Positions 59,438 through 64,000 of a DNA stretch of 64,000 nucleotides are shown one piece after another (position 1 is the first letter of the stretch; each line of letters starts with the position of its first letter). The stretch is from Duganella dendranthematis (lineage in GTDB: Bacteria > Pseudomonadota > Gammaproteobacteria > Burkholderiales > Burkholderiaceae_D): assembly GCF_012849375.1 (NCBI RefSeq), contig NZ_CP051684.1, positions 6,200,001 to 6,264,000 on the forward strand, in the 5' to 3' direction. Both the position numbers and the translations under genes were made by a program. The notes below the pieces were generated by a model that was not told where the DNA came from, did no database searches, and was given only the letters and a program-made list of their open reading frames with translations.

Positions 59438-60100
59438 TTACGCCGCGTCCTGACGCAGCTGCGGCAGTGACGCCATCAAATCCGAGAAGCGCTGCCCCTG
59501 GATCATCACGTGCTCGCGCAGCAGCTGGGCGGCGCGATCGCCGTCGCCATCGATGATGGCTTGCACCACGCCGTCGTGTTCATTGTAGGAGTTAGCCAGC
59601 CGGTTGCGCACGCGCAGTTGCAGACGGCGGTATGGCCGTAGGCGGCGGTACAGCGCCCGCGTCTGGTCGATCAAAAACTGATTGTGGCTGCCAGCGTAAA
59701 TCGCCTCGTGGAAGCTCTCGTTCTTGTAATAATAGGTGTCCGGCTCCTGCGCATCGAGCGCTTCCTGGCAGGCCTGATGCGCGGCCAGCAGCGCCGTCTG
59801 CTCTTCCGGCGTCATGCGGCGCGCAGCCAGGCGGCCGCAAGTCGCTTCCAGCTCCGACATCACCTCGAACATTTCCACCAGCTGTTGCGGCCCGAGTTCG
59901 GCGACGATGGCGCCGCGCCGCGGCCGTATCACCACCAGCCCCATGGAAGCCAGCTGGATCAAAGTTTCCCGGATGGGCGTGCGTGACACGCCAAAGCGCG
60001 TGGCCAACTCAGTCTCGTCCAGATGCTGGCCGGGCTTGAGCTCGCCGACAGCAATCATTTCTTCAATGTGCTCGCGGAGGGTGGCGGAGTGCGTAGTCAT
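59438..60100 (-). CDS. matR: GntR-family FCD repressor of malonate genes
   Basis: 220 residues from the ATG at 60100; ATG 60109 would add three residues. The winged helix (LKPGQHLDETELATRFGVSR, IRETLIQLASMGLVVIRPRRG) is followed by an all-helical FCD effector domain (EMFEVMSELEATCGRLAARR, ESFHEAIYAGSHN) with metal-binding His residues. It is divergent from a TRAP transporter and mdcA, which is how MatR/MdcY-type malonate regulators are arranged, so the effector is probably malonate. The gene symbol rests on this context. Its -10 ends 7 bases before the ATG. Confidence 0.85.
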   Translation of the reverse strand: MTTHSATLREHIEEMIAVGELKPGQHLDETELATRFGVSRTPIRETLIQLASMGLVVIRPRRGAIVAELGPQQLVEMFEVMSELEATCGRLAARRMTPEEQTALLAAHQACQEALDAQEPDTYYYKNESFHEAIYAGSHNQFLIDQTRALYRRLRPYRRLQLRVRNRLANSYNEHDGVVQAIIDGDGDRAAQLLREHVMIQGQRFSDLMASLPQLRQDAA

Positions 60101-60221
60101 GAATCGCATTATATCGCTTGACAATGTATTCGCAAGCGCTATTCTTGTATACATAAAAAAGCTGATTGCATATCGAATGCGATAACGATAATATTTCTGT
60201 ACATCAACCCTTGGAGGACGT
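60101..60221. promoter_or_regulatory. Divergent promoters and operator of the malonate locus
   Basis: Minus-strand promoter: TTGCGA (60135-60130) and TATAAT (60113-60108), 16-base spacing, start close to the GntR ATG. Plus-strand promoter: TTGACA (60118-60123) and TATTCT (60140-60145), 16-base spacing. The two -35 regions interleave. TTGTATACAT (60145-60154) matches the typical FCD-GntR operator (ATTGTATACAAT) at eight core positions and overlaps the + start site. ATCGCATT (60103-60110) and AATGCGAT (60176-60183) form a flanking inverted pair. Confidence 0.65.
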
Positions 60222-61244
60222 ATGACTGTTACCACCCGCAGGTCCGCGATGGCATCCCTTGCAGCACTGGCAGCCAGCCCCCTGTTGTTGCAATCCGCTT
60301 GGGCCCAGACCGCGCTCAAGCTGTCCCACCAATTCCCCGGCGGCACCATCGATGCCGGCGATTTCCGTGACCGTCTGTCGCGCATGTTTGCTGCTGAAGT
60401 GGAAAAGCGCTCCAAGGGTGCGCTGAAGTTTTCGATCTATCCCGGTTCGTCGTTGATGAAGACCAACGCCCAGTTCTCGGCCATGCGCAAAGGTGCGCTG
60501 GACCTGTCGCTGGTGCCGCTGTCGTATGCCGGCGGCGAAGTCCCGGAAGTGAACATCGGACTGATGCCCGGTCTGGTCACTTCATACGAACAAGCCTACG
60601 GCTGGAAGAACGCCGAAGTGGGCAAGGAACTGGCGCGCATCCTGTACGACAAAGGCATCGTGATGGTCAGCTGGATCTGGCAAGGCGGCGGCATGGCCTC
60701 GCGCACCAAGCCGGTGGTCGATCCGGACGACGCCAAGGGCATGAAGATTCGCGGCGGCTCGCGCGAGATGGACCTGATGCTGAAGGCTGCCGGCGCCGCC
60801 GTGGTCACGCTGCCGTCCAACGAAATCTACGCGGCGATGCAGACCGGCGCCATGGAAGCGGCGCTGACCTCCTCCACCTCGCTGATCTCGTTCCGTCTTG
60901 AAGAAGTATCGAAAGGGCTGACCACCGCGCGCGCCGGCTCCTACTGGTTCATGCTGGAACCGCTGATGATGTCGCGCAGCGTGTTCGACAAACTGCCGAA
61001 GGACCAGCAGCAGCTGATCCTGGCCGTGGGCGCCGAGCTGGAAGCGTTCGCGCTCAAGTCCTCCAAGGAAGATGACCAGCAAGTGGCAGCCGTGTATCAG
61101 AAAGTCGGCGCCAAGGTGGTCGACATGACGCCGGCCTCGCTGAAAAAATGGCAGACCATCGCCCGCGCCACCGCATGGAAGGACTACAGCGACAAGAGCC
61201 CAAGCTGCGCCAACCTGCTGAAACTGGCGGAGAAAACGCTGTGA
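60222..61244 (+). CDS. TRAP transporter substrate-binding protein (DctP), probable malonate
   Basis: 340 residues, GGAGG upstream. Twin-arginine-like signal (TVTTRRSAMASLAALAASP) and a DctP fold: LKLSHQFPGGTIDAGDFRDR, RVGG-like GMKIRGGSREMDLMLKAAGA and PSNEIYAAMQTGAMEAALTS, which includes the carboxylate-contacting Arg. Periplasmic. The downstream mdcA makes malonate the most likely ligand, as in the MatPQM system; known only from context. First gene of the operon. Confidence 0.93.
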   Translation: MTVTTRRSAMASLAALAASPLLLQSAWAQTALKLSHQFPGGTIDAGDFRDRLSRMFAAEVEKRSKGALKFSIYPGSSLMKTNAQFSAMRKGALDLSLVPLSYAGGEVPEVNIGLMPGLVTSYEQAYGWKNAEVGKELARILYDKGIVMVSWIWQGGGMASRTKPVVDPDDAKGMKIRGGSREMDLMLKAAGAAVVTLPSNEIYAAMQTGAMEAALTSSTSLISFRLEEVSKGLTTARAGSYWFMLEPLMMSRSVFDKLPKDQQQLILAVGAELEAFALKSSKEDDQQVAAVYQKVGAKVVDMTPASLKKWQTIARATAWKDYSDKSPSCANLLKLAEKTL

Positions 61245-61798
61245 GCCACGGCGTCGATATCGGCCCGTCGCGCGGCCCTGCGCCGCCCGACAACGCCGTC
61301 ATCGCAGCGCTGACGGCGGCGCTGGACAAGCTCAATCGCGGGCTGATGACACTGTCCATGTGCGCGCTGATCCTCACCGCGCTGGTGCTGACCTATTCGG
61401 TGGTGTCGCGTTACTTCTTCAACGCGCCCACCGACTGGCAGGACGAGGCTTCGGTGTTCATGCTGGTCGGCGTGACCTTCTTCACCACCGCCTTTGTGCA
61501 GCACCATCGCGGCCATATCGGCATTGAAGCGGTGGCGGGCCTGCTGCCGCGCCGCGTGAATGCGGTGCGGCTATTCATCGTGGATGTGGCGTCGCTGCTG
61601 TTCGTCGCCTTCTTCACGTGGAAATCGTGGCTGCTGTTTCATGAAGCGTGGGTCGATGGACAAACCACCTCCTCCACCTTTGCGCCGCCGCTGTGGATTC
61701 CCTACTCCATGATGGCGGCCGGCATGACGCTGCTGTCCTTGCAGCTGCTACTGCAAACGCTGGCCCGCCTGACCAACAAACCGGAGCATGCAGCATGA
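61241..61798 (+). CDS. TRAP transporter small permease (DctQ)
   Basis: 185 residues from a GTG that overlaps the DctP stop (GTGA). Four membrane helices (LMTLSMCALILTALVLTYSVV, EASVFMLVGVTFFTTAFVQ, LFIVDVASLLFVAFFTW, MMAAGMTLLSLQLLLQTL). The FNAPTDWQDEASVF segment is typical of DctQ. Forms the heteromer with DctM. Its stop overlaps the DctM start (ATGA). Confidence 0.92.
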   Translation: MSHGVDIGPSRGPAPPDNAVIAALTAALDKLNRGLMTLSMCALILTALVLTYSVVSRYFFNAPTDWQDEASVFMLVGVTFFTTAFVQHHRGHIGIEAVAGLLPRRVNAVRLFIVDVASLLFVAFFTWKSWLLFHEAWVDGQTTSSTFAPPLWIPYSMMAAGMTLLSLQLLLQTLARLTNKPEHAA

Positions 61799-63144
61799 GT
61801 GACCTGACCCTGGGCGCGCTGTACGGTGCCGTCACGCTGGTGGTGATGTTCTCCGGGATGCCGATCGCGTTCGCGCTGGGCATCGTGGCCACCGGCTTTA
61901 TGTACTTCTTCATGCCGGCATCGTCGCTGGACACCATCACGCAGAACGTCTACGAAGAGATGGCGTCGATCACGCTGCTGTCGATTCCCCTGTTTATCCT
62001 GAAGGGTGCGGCCATCGGCAAATCGCCGGCGGGCCGGGACTTGTATTCGGCGATTCACACGTGGATGCACAAGATCCCCGGCGGTCTTGGTATCGCCAAC
62101 GTCTTTGCCTGCGCGCTGTTCGCGGCCATGGCTGGCTCCTCGCCAGCCACCTGTTCGGCCATTGGTTCGGCCGGCATTCCGGAAATGCGCAAGCGCGGCT
62201 ACTCGCCGGGCTTCGCAGCGGGCATCATCGCCGCCGGCGGCACGCTGGGCATCCTGCTGCCGCCGTCGATCACCATGATCCTGTACGCGGTGGCTGCCGA
62301 ACAGTCGCTGGGCCGCTTGTTCCTGGCCGGGATCGGCCCCGGCGTCCTGCTGGTACTGCTGTTTGCCGGTTACGCCGTCTACCGCGCCCGCAAGGAATAC
62401 CGCATGGCGCTGGAGATCTATGAAAAAGGCGGCGAAAAGTCGGCCTACCTGGAAGACGAGCATTTCACCCTGAAAGAGAAAGTGGAAATGCTGCCGCGCG
62501 TGCTGCCGTTCATTGTGCTGCTGATCGGCGTGATGGTGGCGCTGTACGGCGGCTTCGCCACGCCATCGGAAACCGCAGGCCTCGGCGCGCTGCTGGCGCT
62601 GGCGCTGCTGGCCGTGATCTACGGCGTGTGGAAGCCGAAAGATCTGTCGCCGATCCTGGGTTCGTCGATCAAGGAATCGACTATGCTGTTGCTGATCATA
62701 GGCATGTCGCTGCTGTACTCCTACGTGATGAGCTATCTGCATATCAGCCAGTCGGCGGCCGCCTGGGTGGTCGGCCTGCACCTGTCCAAATGGGTGCTGC
62801 TGGCGGTGATCCTGTTTATGGTGATCGTGTTCGGCTTCTTCCTGCCGCCGGTGTCGATCATTCTGATGACGGCGCCAATCATCCTGCCTCCACTGCGCGA
62901 AGCCGGTTTTGACCTGATCTGGTTCGGCATCGTGATGACGGTGGTAATGGAGATGGGCCTGATTCACCCGCCGGTGGGACTGAATATATTCGTCATCAAG
63001 AACATCGCGCCGGACATTCCTTTGAAGGATGTGATCTGGGGCGTATTCCCCTTCCTGTTGCTGATGGTGCTAGCGGTGCTGCTGCTGTGCGTCTTCCCAT
63101 CGATTGCAACCGGCCTGCCTGACATGATTATGGGAGCAAAATAA
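61795..63144 (+). CDS. TRAP transporter large permease (DctM)
   Basis: 449 residues with 11 to 12 membrane helices. FSGMPIAFALGIVATG, the AAMAGSSPATCSAIGSAGIP loop and GGTLGILLPPSITMILYAV are the DctM signatures, and PPVGLNIFVIKN near the C-terminus is another. It carries the sodium-coupled dicarboxylate uptake step. Overlaps the small permease by 4 bases and is followed one base later by mdcA. Confidence 0.95.
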   Translation: MSDLTLGALYGAVTLVVMFSGMPIAFALGIVATGFMYFFMPASSLDTITQNVYEEMASITLLSIPLFILKGAAIGKSPAGRDLYSAIHTWMHKIPGGLGIANVFACALFAAMAGSSPATCSAIGSAGIPEMRKRGYSPGFAAGIIAAGGTLGILLPPSITMILYAVAAEQSLGRLFLAGIGPGVLLVLLFAGYAVYRARKEYRMALEIYEKGGEKSAYLEDEHFTLKEKVEMLPRVLPFIVLLIGVMVALYGGFATPSETAGLGALLALALLAVIYGVWKPKDLSPILGSSIKESTMLLLIIGMSLLYSYVMSYLHISQSAAAWVVGLHLSKWVLLAVILFMVIVFGFFLPPVSIILMTAPIILPPLREAGFDLIWFGIVMTVVMEMGLIHPPVGLNIFVIKNIAPDIPLKDVIWGVFPFLLLMVLAVLLLCVFPSIATGLPDMIMGAK

Positions 63145-63145
63145 A

Positions 63146-64000
63146 ATGTCCTGGAACACCTTGCAGCAAAATCGCGAAGCGCGATTGCAGCGCGCCCGAA
63201 CGGAACTGGGCAATCAGCTGGACGGCAAAAGCCTGCCGCCCGCGCGCATCGCCGATCTGCTGCATGCTGTCATCGAGTGTGGTGATCGCGTCTGCCTCGA
63301 AGGGAACAACCAGAAGCAGGCCGATTTCCTCGGCCATGCGCTGGCCAACCTGAATCCGGAGCGCGTCAACGATCTGCACATGCTGCAGTCAGTGCTGGCG
63401 CTGCCGGAGCACCTGGATGTCTTCGAGCGCGGCGTCGCCTCGCGGCTGGACTTTTCGTTCTCCGGCCCACAGGCAGCCCGGGTGGCGCGGCTGGCCTCCA
63501 GCGGCAAGCTGAATATCGGCGCCATCCACACCTACCTGGAGCTGTTCAGCCGCTACTTCATCGATCTGCCGCCGCGCGTCTGCCTGATCGCGGCGGAAGC
63601 GGCGGACCGCGACGGCAATCTGTACACCGGGCCGAATACCGAGGACACGCCGGCCATCGTCGAAGCGACAGCGTTCAAGCAGGGCATCGTGATCGTCCAG
63701 GTGAACAAGATCGTGGACAAGGTGCCGCGCGTCGACGTGCCGGGCGACTGGGTGGACTTCGTGGTGCAGTCGCCGCGTCCCTACTACATCGAGCCGCTGT
63801 TCACGCGCGACCCGGCGCAGATTTCGGAGATCCAGGTGCTGATGGCAATGATGGCCATCAAAGGCATCTATGCCGAATATGAAGTGCAGCGGCTGAATCA
63901 CGGCATCGGCTTCGATACGGCGGCCATCGAGCTGCTGCTGCCGACCTACGCAGAATCGCTCGGCCTGCGCGGCAAGATCGGCAAGCACTGGGCACTGAAT
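63146..64000 (+). CDS. mdcA: Malonate decarboxylase alpha subunit, 3' end outside window
   Basis: The first 285 codons are in the window; GGGAGC lies 8 bases before the ATG. The protein carries ECGDRVCLEGNNQKQADFLG, NDLHMLQSVLALPEHLDVFE, FSGPQAARVARLASSGKL and DRDGNLYTGPNTEDTPAIVE, which match MdcA throughout. MdcA transfers the malonyl group onto the ACP subunit (acetyl-ACP to malonyl-ACP exchange), the first step of biotin-independent malonate decarboxylation. The remaining mdc genes should follow downstream. Full length is about 550 residues. Confidence 0.95.
   Translation, partial: MSWNTLQQNREARLQRARTELGNQLDGKSLPPARIADLLHAVIECGDRVCLEGNNQKQADFLGHALANLNPERVNDLHMLQSVLALPEHLDVFERGVASRLDFSFSGPQAARVARLASSGKLNIGAIHTYLELFSRYFIDLPPRVCLIAAEAADRDGNLYTGPNTEDTPAIVEATAFKQGIVIVQVNKIVDKVPRVDVPGDWVDFVVQSPRPYYIEPLFTRDPAQISEIQVLMAMMAIKGIYAEYEVQRLNHGIGFDTAAIELLLPTYAESLGLRGKIGKHWALN

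Overview
The window is GC-rich, densely coded DNA with the gene types of a Burkholderiales betaproteobacterium. An Oxalobacteraceae relative (Duganella/Massilia/Rugamonas type) is the best guess, based on the large hybrid kinases, YXWXXGYW-repeat lipoprotein, TRAP malonate system and NsrR-type regulator. This placement is inference from gene content. I saw no rRNA, tRNA, CRISPR array, transposase or phage gene. Most of it reads as ordinary chromosome rich in signalling, transport and sulfur-scavenging genes.

Layout: 1-3.2 kb holds a 5'-truncated hybrid histidine kinase with three receivers and a CheR homologue that has lost its methyltransferase motifs. 3.2-9.1 kb has two glutathione transferases, an M1 aminopeptidase, a YceI-like lipoprotein and a LysE exporter. 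9.2-16.9 kb has a 7TMR-DISM hybrid kinase with HPt, a DHA2 exporter, an O-methyltransferase, a flavodoxin-fold oxidoreductase and an XRE-cupin/GNAT pair behind nested inverted repeats. 17-22.5 kb has a fusion of an acetoacetate-decarboxylase-like domain with an FAD oxidoreductase, an HD hydrolase, a DUF3304-like protein and an orphan NarL regulator. 22.6-26.5 kb encodes an HscC-type Hsp70 and a membrane J-like/TPR partner. 26.6-33.8 kb has a metallo-beta-lactamase-fold hydrolase, a soluble kinase/regulator pair, a YcaC-like hydrolase and a beta-propeller histidine kinase. 33.8-36.8 kb has a REC-PAS protein between two diverged 209-bp direct repeats rich in DnaA-box-like 9-mers, followed by a split chromate transporter.

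37.4-46.9 kb is a sulfur-acquisition locus: ssuEADCB on the minus strand, and divergently an SfnB-like flavoprotein, a MetNIQ-type transporter and an LLM monooxygenase. SsuE could supply reduced flavin to all three oxygenases. 46.8-54.5 kb has a serine acetyltransferase, a Bcr/CflA exporter, an NsrR-like regulator, a META lipoprotein, an MscS-type channel whose start appears shifted at a C7 tract, and a PliG-like protein. 54.5-59.4 kb has an NTF2-like/ECF sigma/anti-sigma operon with a candidate autoregulatory promoter, an isolated fabF and an AraC regulator. 59.4-64 kb begins a malonate locus: divergent FCD-GntR repressor, TRAP transporter and mdcA, which is cut by the window end.

Recurring themes are orphan or unusual signalling proteins and several genes whose -10 element lies so close to the start codon that the mRNA may be leaderless (XRE-cupin, chrA, GntR).
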